From Paragonimus westermani (lineage: Eukaryota > Platyhelminthes > Trematoda > Plagiorchiida > Troglotrematidae), in assembly GCA_008508345.1 (NCBI GenBank), contig QNGE01002394.1:22620-86619 (forward strand): a stretch of DNA of 64,000 bases, written 5' to 3'. Below the pieces are notes generated by a model, which did not search any database, was not told where the DNA came from, and saw only the letters and a program-made list of their open reading frames with translations. This document shows, piece by piece, positions 27,501 through 39,500 of this stretch. Position numbers and translations under genes: made by a program. Every line of letters starts with the position of its first letter. Position 1 is the stretch's first letter.

Positions 27501-30500
27501 AGTCGTCTGGCTGATGACGCCTTACCTTCACTTACAGCTCGGTTGTTCGCTTGTAAGGTGTACACACCTTGATGCTGAATGTTTGGATACCGACGAAGCC
27601 ATTCTTAGCCGTTAGGTCTCTCCTCCTCCTCTTTCTTTGTCTTCCCTTTTTCTGTATAGGGTTTGCTTTTTTCATGGTTGTTTGGCAGTTGAGCATCAGG
27701 AACAGCCACTGATGTATTGCTGTCTATGTTGGTAATGATGTATATCAACCTTGTCCACTTGCTCAAGAATGCACACTGTTTCCTAACTCGTTTGCTATCT
27801 GTAATTGAAATCTATTCGGCATGTACATTCGGTTTCCACTCGAGTCTACATTGAAAAGTCGTATGCCGACAAGCGAGTGAGGAACGAGCGTAAATACAAG
27901 GAAGAAAAATCTGAAAGTGAGGGAAAGTGATACCTTCAGCTCACAGGTTAATTTGGAGACAAACGTGCAACTCCCACCGTAAACTGTGACAAATCATGTT
28001 TGCGTCCTTATAATAGTGGGTGACGGGCACCATCGTCTCTGTTGTATGATCAGCATGTAATCAAGGCATGTTTCTCTTACTAGCCCACCTTTTACGTCTA
28101 ACAGTTCAGATCAGTGACATTTTTACAGGTGACTCCGGGGTCCACTACGCCGAACGAGGTCGCATCTGTGACACAATCCAGCCTTTCCAATTGATCAATC
28201 GCGCATGGTTACTGCCACTATCGAGACTGGAATGGAATTAGGTTTGAAGTGTGGTACATCAACCAACAAGCGCAGATAATTCCGCTCTTGGTGGATTCCA
28301 CTGGTAGGATGTCTGAGTCCTGGAAAACAATAAATGAAGTGGCCGTCTGGCAGCGACGACAAAGTTTTAAGTGGATTAACAGTATGCAAGATGGCCATAG
28401 CTGTGAGAATTTTAACTTGAACCCAGCTCCACAGCCTTTAGTTAATTTTCGGATACATCAGTTAAAAATGAGGGTGTATGATGGGTACCAAGTTCGAATC
28501 TTACAAACTACAGTAAAATACCGGTTGGTCACTGAAAGCCCCCAGTGGTGTGCCCTTTGTGGCTCGACAGGGTGAATGGAGGTTGCACAACGACATTCTC
28601 GCATGATGCCACCGCTGAATAAGGTTGGCAAAAACACCATAAGAGCTACGCGACATTTATGCACTCAAAGTTATCCAAGTCTCATAAATACCGAGATACT
28701 ATTAAACTAAGTCAGTTTGATGGAAACAAGAGCAAATGGGTGTGTTCATAGATTTTCATGAAACGGGATCACGTATTTCATAATGGCCACAAGTTTGTTG
28801 TTCGAATACCAAAGTAGGGTGCCAACACAAAGTGCGAACTTCTAAACGTGAGAATTGACCACTAGACAAGGATGCTTTATTTTCAGTTTCAACTGTTCTA
28901 ATGCCTTACAGTCAAATTGATGCACCTTCGACTTGACGCACCCAAATAGAAACAGATAGGCAAGATTCAAACCGGGAGATAGGTACCTCTCTTCTAGCTC
29001 ACTACGTGGGAACCAAAAGCACACTGTTACCCAGCTTTGACAAATGTTCAAAAGCTGCAGCGTGCTGAAACTATAGGTTATATACCACCCACTTAATAAA
29101 AATCTCCCAACTGGTTTCAGAAAGAACTCCGACAGTTTTCGACATGGCTACACTAGATGGGTAACATTGAGGTTTGTAAAACATCAACCCTCGTGCCATT
29201 CCTGATCACTAGCTTTCCTTGGGGTTACTTAATGTAATATAAAACTGTACCAGCCAAAGATGACATTCTATCGAAAACAGTGCTGTTCGCCGAAAGATTG
29301 TTAAACATCAACTTGTCCCCCACACTTGGGGTGAACAAATAGAACCAAATTATTCCAACATTCCAAATTCTCTGGTTAATTTACCGGTGAATCTCCACAA
29401 ACAAGCGCTTGTTCTCTACTGCTCAGCGATAGGAAGTATCAGCATCAAGCGTGAGATTGCAAAAATACTCTCAACGCTTGGAACCGTGATGTGCAAAGCA
29501 TCGTTCTATTTTGCTTACCAAAAGCGAAAGCGTTCACCCAGCTTGTCGTCACCTGGTTGTAAGCATTACATCGGATGAAAAGTGAACGACCGGACGCTTA
29601 TTTCCGAAAATATACGTCGTGTGGAAAAGTGCCTAAATTTCAGAGTTCGCTGACTGATAACCATGGACTTTCGAAAAGACCTTCCGTGAAGCACGATGCA
29701 CTACGCTGGACGGTTGATGTTTTTCACCGTTTCAAACTTTAGAACGACGAATAGAACACAAACGGCATCAAAAGGGTCTTATGACGACAAACTAATATTA
29801 CCATTTTTGTAGTTAAACGACCTCGGGTGATAACATAGTTGGAATTTCAGTGCTGGATGTAAGTAAGTTAATCATGCAGTGATCTCAAATATCAACGATA
29901 TCTAACAGACAAATGTCGATATTGAGGCGCAAATATGCGAAGAAGAGGAACTCACTGTTAAGAATGTCACCATCTTGGAGAGGACGCAAATCGGGAATCC
30001 CGTGGCAAATGACTTCGTTGATGGAGCTAAAAATTAAAAGAAAGGATAACGTAAATCACCAGTTGATAATCGGACACCAAACACAGCGGTCCTCTACCAA
30101 GGATCCCACTTTTGTAGAAGTCACTTCGATCTGGTCCTTTGAGTTTTTCCAAAGACTTGTTACTGTTTGATGGGTCACCCCAACTGCCAATAGCAACCGT
30201 CTTAGAGTTCTCAATCCACACTGAAAACGGTACAGTCAACATAGTGCGTGAAATAATTGTAAGATTCTTTAGATGGTTGCTACACTTTTATCAATTTCCA
30301 ATTTAGGAAGTTCACTCCGCAAAAGTATGTGGACAAAGAACAGTGATTCATATGAATGAATTCCAAATGTAAAAACGAACAAATATATGGGTGAAAATAT
30401 GAACGTGAGTATGAAGTGAATCAAGCCGATGAAAGCCATGAAGTTACGGTCGAAATAATGCTAAAAAGTAGACCTCATTATTAGCTTGTGCATAGCACTT

Positions 30501-33500
30501 GCTGTAACCACCTACAACACCTTCGACCATACAGGCAATGACCACAGCTTCCTGTGGGGTGAAACACTAAATCAGAGTTTAATTCACTCATACTTTGTGG
30601 TAAACCGGATAGGACCGTGTAGATCTAATTAAACTGACATAACTTTGGTGCAGTGACAGGTGAAGGTGCCGTTGGCTTCAGCATCACGGTGGTTCGAATA
30701 ACTGACGTAAATTGCTTTCTCAACCAAACCGTCAGTCTACGTATAGGTGTGAAACCAGTAAGTTTCATCTATCAGTATGTCTATCTTTTGGTTCATGTGT
30801 TCTACCAAACTTCTGTTGTATTCGACCGGGCCAGAGAAATTGAAAGTCATTGGTTGAGTAAGATGAAGTAGACAAAAACAAACCGTCAGAAAACGGAAAA
30901 AATATCCTTAACCATACGAGTATCAACGGACTGCTTATAAACTGAAAAACATCGAATTCCGTTTGCTAAACAAAAGGAATCAAACACTCCATTCAGGTCT
31001 AAGTAGATAACCATTAGGGTATATTGCGACAGACGATAAACAGATAATGAGAAAGCTGCCTTAAGCTTAGCCACCATCGATGCTGTGCGTCTACGGGTAA
31101 CAACTGTTGTATAACAGGCAGTTTCGTTGTGAGTAGTATACTACTCACAAGTAGTGTATTACCCACAGGGGACATTCAGGGGCAAAAGGACAAGCCCCGA
31201 ACACGACGGATAAGAAGAGACTATCGAAACAGTGTGTACATGATGTGTGAGAACTTTCACCAAGGCGAATGACCACGTGCTGTCACCCAATGTATGTGAG
31301 TGCATGTCCGTCGTGCAAATGAGTGTACATGTTTGTGGTTTGGTTTTTGACATGACCTATACGGAAGTTTGCGCAATAAACCAACTTGTTGGCCAAGCGT
31401 CTTTTGCGGACACAACAACTGGTGCCGTGACGAACGCGAGGATGAAGATTCCCTGGCCACAGCCGTTCGAAGATGGAGACGTCCGGACGTTCCTGGAGGA
31501 CTTGGAGGACGTGGCCGAAGTGGTCGGAGTCAAGACCGACCGTGGGAAGCTGGCTGCCCTGCGGACGCTGGTGAAGGGCAGGGCGAAGGCGGTGCTGGAC
31601 GCAGCGCGAAGAGGCCCTGCGAAGATGGAGTGGGCCGCTGCGAAGGAGACGCTGGTGGCTGCGTTTGACAGCCCGGCCGACCGCCAGGAGGCCATGCGGC
31701 GGTTCAAGGCGGCCAGGCTTGGACAAGGAGCGGACCCGTCCGTGTTTGCCACCACTCTGCAAGGTTTGCTGGACAGGGCTCTGCCAGGATTGGATCAAGA
31801 ATCACGACGGCAGTTGTTAACGGAGCAGTTTATTGAAGGTCTCCCGATGGAGGTTCGCGACCAAGTCCGTATTGCCCATGTCGCCCGGCCGATGGACCTT
31901 GACGATCTGGCGAAGGTGACACGGGAGTTGGCAGTAATGTCCGTGGCCTCAGTGGATTCAAACAGCAATACGGACAAGAAGACATTGGAGGTAATGCAGA
32001 AGGCAATGGAGCAACTCGCAGCGGATGTAGCTGCCCTGAAAACAGCAGCACGGAAGAACGATCAACCAGGAGGCTGCTTCATCTGTGGAAAAAAAGGACA
32101 TTGGAAGAAGGATTGCCCAATCCGGCGGTCTCAGAGGTCTAAAAATAAAGTGTTTCGTGATTGTTCTTTTTGTTGGGCGGGTCGACTAGTAATGGGAGCG
32201 ATTGAGAAGGGGGCCGTACATACAAGGGTTGAAGTTGATGGAGAGGTAGAACAGTGTTTAGTCGATACAGGGGCAGCTATTTCGTTGATTGCTCGTGCCG
32301 AAAAGCAAAACCTAGAACCGACATCCATGATGATCAAGACGGTTGGAGGTCATAGTCTACTGGTTGACGGTGTGAAAGAATGTGGGGTACGTATCGGCGG
32401 CCATATCGTAAAGCACCGTTTCATTGTGTCCCCAGAAACCAGGCAAACGATACTCGGAGCCGATTTCCTCGCTGCAACAGATGCCGTGATTGACTTGAAG
32501 CTCAAGAAGTTGTCAACCAAGTATGGCTCCCTGACGCTCATAGGACAGCGAAAGGATAGCGTCAACCAAGTACGCAAGGTTAAAACCCCCAGTTGCACAG
32601 CCCCCCTGCTCCAGTCCACGGTCGAGAAATACGCGGAAGTATTTACGACTGACGATGATCCGTACGGATTTTGCAACTGGATTGCCCATGAAATACCAAC
32701 AACCGGAACATTTCGACCTCACGGGCCCCGCAGGATACCGGTTCATCTTGAGGAGGAATTGAGGAGACAAATACAGAACATGCTGAGCGAGGATGTTATC
32801 GAAGAAGCCAACAGTCCGTACAACTCGCCTGTTCTCCTGGTGAAGAAGTCCAACGGGAAGTACCGCTTTTGTGTGGATTTTAGACGGCTGAATGAGGTAA
32901 CACAGAATACAGTCGTACCAATACCGTCCGTCGCTGATATTTTTGACAAGCTACAGCAGGCGAAATTGTTCACAGTTTTGGACTTACGCTCCGGATACTG
33001 GCAAGTACCAATTAAACCCACAGATCGTGAGAAGACCGCATTCACGGTAGGCGAAAAACAGTATCAGTTCAAGCGCATGCCGTTTGGCCTATCCGGGGCA
33101 CCGTTCACATTTCGGCGCCTGATGGTTCAGCTGGTAAAACGACTGGATAATGTGGCGGTATACGGAGATGATATCGTAATATACAGCAACACGGAATCGG
33201 AACATGCTGCCCATATAGATGCTGTCTTGAATCGCATTAAGAACTCAGGACTCCGGATCAATGCTGATAAGTCACAGCTCGGACGATCATCGGTGGTGTT
33301 ACTGGGACACAAGGTGGGTCAAGGTGAAATCAAGCCTCTGCCGGAGAAAATACTGACAATTAGAGAGGCCGTGGCTCCGAATTCCAAACGAACCCTGAGA
33401 CAATTTTTGGGTCAAGCGGGGTACTACAGTCGGTTCGTGAAAAATTTTCACTCCATTGCATCGCCATTGTACGAACTCCTTCGAAAAGACAAGAAATTTG

Positions 33501-36500
33501 AATGGACCGACGATGCCCAGAGGGCGTTCAAGCGAGTGCAACAAGCGATGAACGAGCAACAACTGACGTTGAAACTACCGAACACAAAAGAAACGTTCAT
33601 CGTAGCAACAGATGCCAGTGACCGTGGCATTGGGGCAGTACTCAAGCAAAAGGAAGGAGTAATCGAGTATGCCAGCAGAGTCCTGACTCCAACGGAGCAG
33701 AAATATTCGACTATTGAAAAGGAATGTTTGGCAATCGTCTGGGCACTGGACAAGTGGAGGCCATACCTGTTGGGTCAACAGTTCCACGTGGAGACGGATC
33801 ACAAACCCCTGGAATGGATCATGACTGCGAGGGACCCGAGAGGCAAATTAGCCCGATGGGCATTACGTTTACAGGAATATGACTTCACGATCAACCATGT
33901 GCCTGGTTTGAGCAATTGCGTCGCGGATTTTCTTTCTCGACCACAAGTAGACGACGAACTCCCCAAAGTGACCGTTGGAGTCAACGGCTTAATAATGGAG
34001 CAGGACCCACAAACGCTAGTACGCCTACAACGTCAAGATAAGGTCCTCCGGAAAGTGATTGAAGCTCTGGCAAGAGGCGTGAGAATCCCCACAAATACTA
34101 AGGATGAGGAGCTGAAAATAATCGCATCCCAATGGAAAAGAGTTGGCTTAAACAGTGCAGGCGTATTGACATGGCAGCGTGGCGTTGGGCACCCGTGCGT
34201 GGTAGTCATCCCGAGACAACTGAGGAGGAAAGTGGTGGCAGACTGCCATGAAATGGCACACACCGGATGCACTAGGACGTACGATCTGTTGCAACAAAGA
34301 GCATATTGGCCGAAAATGAAAGAGGATGTGACAACTTACGTGCTTGCATGCCAACAGTGTCAGTTACTGAAAAGCGACAATCGGGGAGCCCAACAGCCCT
34401 TACAACCAATACCAGTCTCCGAAATCGGTGAACTCTGGTCTATGGATCTTATGGGCCCATTTCCACTGAGCGCCCGCGGTAACCAGTACGTTCTGGTCAT
34501 GACGGAACACTTTACCCGTTGGATCGAAGCGACTGGCGTTCCGGATCAGAAAGCATCTACGGTGGGAGATATGGTGATGAAGCACATTGTAGCAAACCAC
34601 GGTGTACCAAAGGCGATCTTGACGGATCAGGGACCATGCTTCGAAAGCGATGAGTTTCGAACACGCATGCAACAACTGGGAATCAAGCGCATCCGAACGA
34701 CGCCGTATCACCCACAAACGAATGGCCTAACTGAGCGTAACAACCGAACGGTCAAAGAATGGTTATCAGCCAAAGGAGGAGACTGGGAGTCTGCGTTGCC
34801 ACTAGTGTTATTGGCCTACCGGGCGTCTGTGCAGGCGAGCACGAAGAAATCTCCATTTCAATTGATGTACGGTAGAACCCCTCGACTTCCGGTGGATCAG
34901 GACATTGGGGTATGGCCAGAGTGCATTGATTCCACTAAAGAATTGGTAACCGAAAGAGAAAGAGCCCAACGAAATCTGAAAGCATCGCAAGCACGCACAA
35001 AGGAGAAATCCGCAAGGCAACGGTTCGGCAAGACTAGAATGTTCAACCTAGGAGAACGGGTGAAATATCGAGACCATCGGAACACCGGTGCCAGCGGGCC
35101 AGGATCAAGAAAACTTTTGCCTAAATGGAAAGGTCCGTATTTGGTAATATCCAGACGAGGCCCAGTATACACGATCAAGAAGGACGGCGAGACGAAACGA
35201 GTGCACGCCAGTGAGTTAGCAACGTGGCACGAGATGCCGGCGCGACGAACCAGAAGATCAATAATCCGGGAGGAAACACCGCGTCGATCGGAGAGGATTC
35301 GTCGACAAATGCGAAGGAACCAAGGAACCTCAGAAGGGGGAGGAGTGTTGTATAACAGGCAGTTTCGTTGTGAGTAGTATACTACTCACAAGTAGTGTAT
35401 TACCCACAGGGGACATTCAGGAGCAAAAGGACAAGCCCCGAACACGACGGACAAGAAGAGACTATCGAAACAGTGTGTACATGATGTGTGAGAACTTTCA
35501 CCAAGGCGAATGACCACGTACTGTCACCCAATGTATGTGAGTGCATGTCCGTCGTGCAAATGAGTGTACATGTTTGTGGTTTGGTTTTTGACATGACCTA
35601 TACGGAAGTTTGCGCAATAAACCAACTTGTTGGCCAAGCGTCTTTTGCGGACACAACACAACGAAAAGGTGCAGGTGTGATCTTTGCAAGTACGTTCTAA
35701 GGATTTATCACTTTCCTATATGCGTTCCCATCCTACGAGATCGATCAGCAAGCTAAATTGAACCCTTTCTCAGACGCGTCGGAAATGGGCTACGACACCG
35801 CCCTTTGTACACACTTGGCTCCTTAGGAAGAATAACCAGGCGTACACTATTACTCGCTAAATCTCGCATGGCATCATTAGAAGCAGCCATTAATACCGCA
35901 TCTCGAGCAGAACGACGAGGCGATTTGATCAAGGGTTAATAATTCCGGATAGATAATTAAGTCCCTTCTCTGAGAAAAGACCTACCCTCTCGTCAGAGAC
36001 CACATCGGCCATTCCTCGTGAATGGATCATATTCAGGGAAAAACTACTAGCCAAAACAAGATACCCTGAAAGAGAGATAGTTGACAGCCGACGGTACTGA
36101 ATGAGATTGCAGTTAAAACAAAAGATTAGGGGCCAAATACAAAACACAAGGCTGAGGATCTACAAGAGTGATATGACGGCCGAATGGCGATAGCTGTACT
36201 TGAAATGTTTCTATGATTATCCTACTAATAATTCGCGTATACTTTGTACAATCAAAATAATCGAATCTCATCCAGCAGAACTGCCTAAGATAGTGGTTGA
36301 TATTAATCTCCCTCTGAATATTAAGGAAAATGTGGTTAAATGTAAGCGGATTCTAACTTATAATTCGATAAATGACGCGTGCATCACAAGAGGTGAAGAT
36401 TCTGCATCATAGTTACAGTATCAGCAGACACAAACTGGTAATCTGCTTGTTTCATTTTTATGATAATCGGTTACAATAAGCCCGAGTTAAACCACAAACG

Positions 36501-39500
36501 GCATAGATTTGATTCAATACATGACGGTGTGTGAATGTGAGTTCCCCACTATTCACCAGCTTTCTTTCTCTACAAGTTCATTGCCTGGGACCACTGGCAA
36601 AAACGGTCCCAGGGACACCCCGTTGATCCCGTTGTATCTCAGTTATACGATGAGGGGGGAATTTAGATCTAACGTTTCACTGGTTTTCATTCACTCCCCC
36701 AGGTCAAACCTATCCAGCCATAGCTCCGTATCACTAACTACATCCACGTACAAGCGTGTATTAGTTTACGCTGGATTTGTCTTCGTGCTATCCCACACGC
36801 AGTTCAACGTCTACAATAAAAAACAACCATCTTATCCTAAAACTAACTCATAAACTGATGTGACTGATCTTCCTCAGTTGAAACCGATTATGGCAGTCAT
36901 CTTAGAGCACACCGAACACTTTAAGTGTGACTCGACTAACTCAATTTTTCACTTACTAAAGCTCATAATTCACCTATTCCAGTGTACAAAGCAAACTACT
37001 GACATGAATTCAGAAAGACAGTATCATCAGTAGAACAATTTTTATGTAGCCCTTGTCCGCTCTATCCGCAATCGCTAGTTCAGAGAGAACTCAGCTGAAC
37101 AGCGAAAACAGACAATCCACTAAACCGCATTATCCGCCACATTCCAGCCTCTACCTGAACGTCAGGTAGATATCGAGAATCACAGGCCAAAGAGATGAAC
37201 ATGACCGATAATTCACGATTGGCAAGTGGCTACCTTCATTCTCTCATCCTAGTCATCGACTGATCATTTTACATCCACACTACAATGAGCTGTGAACCCA
37301 GCATGGAATAGGCAGCGTGCTAAGAGACGGGTTAATATTTTTGGCATATAGTCCAACCGCTTAAATATATGCCGGATGTGGTTCGTATGACTAAAAACGC
37401 ACCTCTTAGCCTCTCCACTAAATACCCCCTAAACCCATTCGATGCACGCAAATCAACGCGAACATGGACAATCAAGGACTTCATGTTTGACACCTCAGAC
37501 GTACTGGCTAGGTTTCGCGATTGCACGATGACACTGTTCCAACAGTCAATTTACGATCGCAAAAACTTTTCATTCCAAAGATACCCACATCACAGAAGAC
37601 TGTGTGGGACTGAGAGTCTCATCTTTTAACCCCGTCAATGCGGGATGCAGTCCAAAACAGCCAACAGAGCTTCACTGGCGGGTATAAAAACCACTGTTAC
37701 TGTTCTAGAAACAAAGCACGTACCAAAAGACCAGGTGGTACACACAGATGGCAAAATAAGAAAACCTTTACCATTTGCAGCATCTGTTAGCCATTGTCCC
37801 GTGAAGTTACACGAGTAAGTCTGGAACATGTGAGCAACATAAATAGTTCAAAAATGGGAAACACCTCTCTTCAGTTACGAATGCGAATAACGAAGTGAGA
37901 AGATCGGTTTAGCAAGGTAGAAGCGCCATTCCGTATGTTCTCGTCAGCTGCTACACGTAACAGCCGTGAAAGGCAAACACTGTCAAACCAATTAAGCTCA
38001 TGAATCGAATCAATATACACACTAGTCTGTTATTGGTCAAAACCGGAGCAGACGAAGGTACAAGGTCAACAGCTTTCGCACAGAGGACTGGCTTGGTAAG
38101 CATGACAAGCAGCGCCTCTAGTGACTTAAGGATCACGAGCTTGAAATGACACACCGGATAGACCACATGACCGGTTTCCAGCAGGTGTCTGGTGATCGAG
38201 GAAGTCGTATTGCGTTGTTTGGTCGGGTCGCGTCGGATCATGCTACACATTAAAGTCTTCCATATATTTGGGGACGTGTTTCTTCATCCTATAGCAGCAG
38301 AGAGGCGGTCGGCGCATGACTCATGTTCAAGGTATAAAGGCACTCACCGAGAAGCTTGCTTCAGTAAGGCGCTCCCGGCTTCCTAGCTGTTTCCCGAAGC
38401 ACAATGAACACTTTTGGTTGAGGACACGGTTTGATATGACGAGAAATAGAAGTCAATGGCGCTGACACTGCGAGTTGTGTGTATCGTTGTAACTTTTTAT
38501 TAATCATTTCTCTTCATTTTTCTTTCTCCACCCTATCCATTACTTTCTTCCTCAGACTGCGGCACGCTTAGCACTCCTGTAGTTCTTTACGTTATATATA
38601 TATATATATATGGTGAGGATATCTGCAGCTCGGGTAATATCGTGAATAAATGTAAAAGGCGGACACGGAGTGATGGATGTTTACTGTGACGTTTCGAATC
38701 CGCACTGGGATCTGTTGTCAAACAAATGATGCGCAAAAAATTGCACATCACTTACCAGTAGGTCAGCATGTTTGTCTGTCTATCGCTCGTCTTCGCCATG
38801 TTTGTGTGACCAATGGGGTGTAATGAGTGTCGAAGTCGGTGTGTCTGTTGAAAGCACTGTGAGAGAAGATCGATTCCTGCCTCCCTTTTGCTAATCCGAC
38901 CACCTAACAGTCCGCCAGTTTGACCTCGTGACTTGCTGTAGCGCAGTGTTTCCAAAAGTGATTTATGTTCTGCCCGTCTCAGTGCTAAGTGGTGTTCGTG
39001 TAAACGTACCTTCATCTGTTCACTCGTGTCCCCTACGTAGGCCTGATCAGTCTTGGCAGGGAACAGAGTATATTACACCCGTTCGTTCATGAGATCCAGC
39101 TGGATTTTGGTTTGACGAAGCTTACTTCGAAAGCTGTTTGTTGGCCTGTGGTTGATTTTGCCCCCAGATTTTCTCATGATGTGCTTGTTGGGAGGCAAAC
39201 TCATCAAAACAATCTAGTCAGGACATCGGTGACGGCTGAGGAAACCAGTCATCATTTCAAACCATCCAGGGCCGTGGTGATGGCTGACGAAATCAGACAG
39301 CAACAAAGCACTGAGGGGGGCACGTCGGACCGACAAGCAGGACACATGCAAGTGAGTGAGGGTGTCATGCCACCCCGAGAAACTAACGCCTATGGATTTG
39401 GCCTTACTTGGCCACTTGGAAGCGAAGTGGCTTAGACAAGTAGACAGTGACTCACCGCCATTTCATGATATATATTTACAGGCATTTCATTCATTTGGTC

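Larger units (their letters stand above)
24788..29955 (-). other. METAP1: METAP1 intron, 5,168 nt
   Basis: Contains a Penelope copy (25063-26490), a hairpin (26617-26669) and one copy of a dispersed repeat (27544-27728). Nothing could be named in 26803-27543 or 27729-29955. Confidence 0.75.
31105..35658 (+). mobile_element. Ty3/Gypsy LTR retrotransposon, near-intact, 4,554 bp
   Basis: The LTRs at 31105-31417 and 35346-35658 are 313 bp each, begin TGTTG, end CAACA, and differ at three positions (31181/35422, 31211/35452, 31279/35520). The element is flanked by a 4-bp target duplication, CAAC, at 31101-31104 and 35659-35662. A primer-binding-like site follows the 5' LTR and a purine tract precedes the 3' LTR. 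The single gag-pol frame has no stop. It is inserted in a METAP1 intron in antisense orientation. GC content is visibly higher than in the flanks. About 1% LTR divergence points to recent insertion. Confidence 0.97.
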
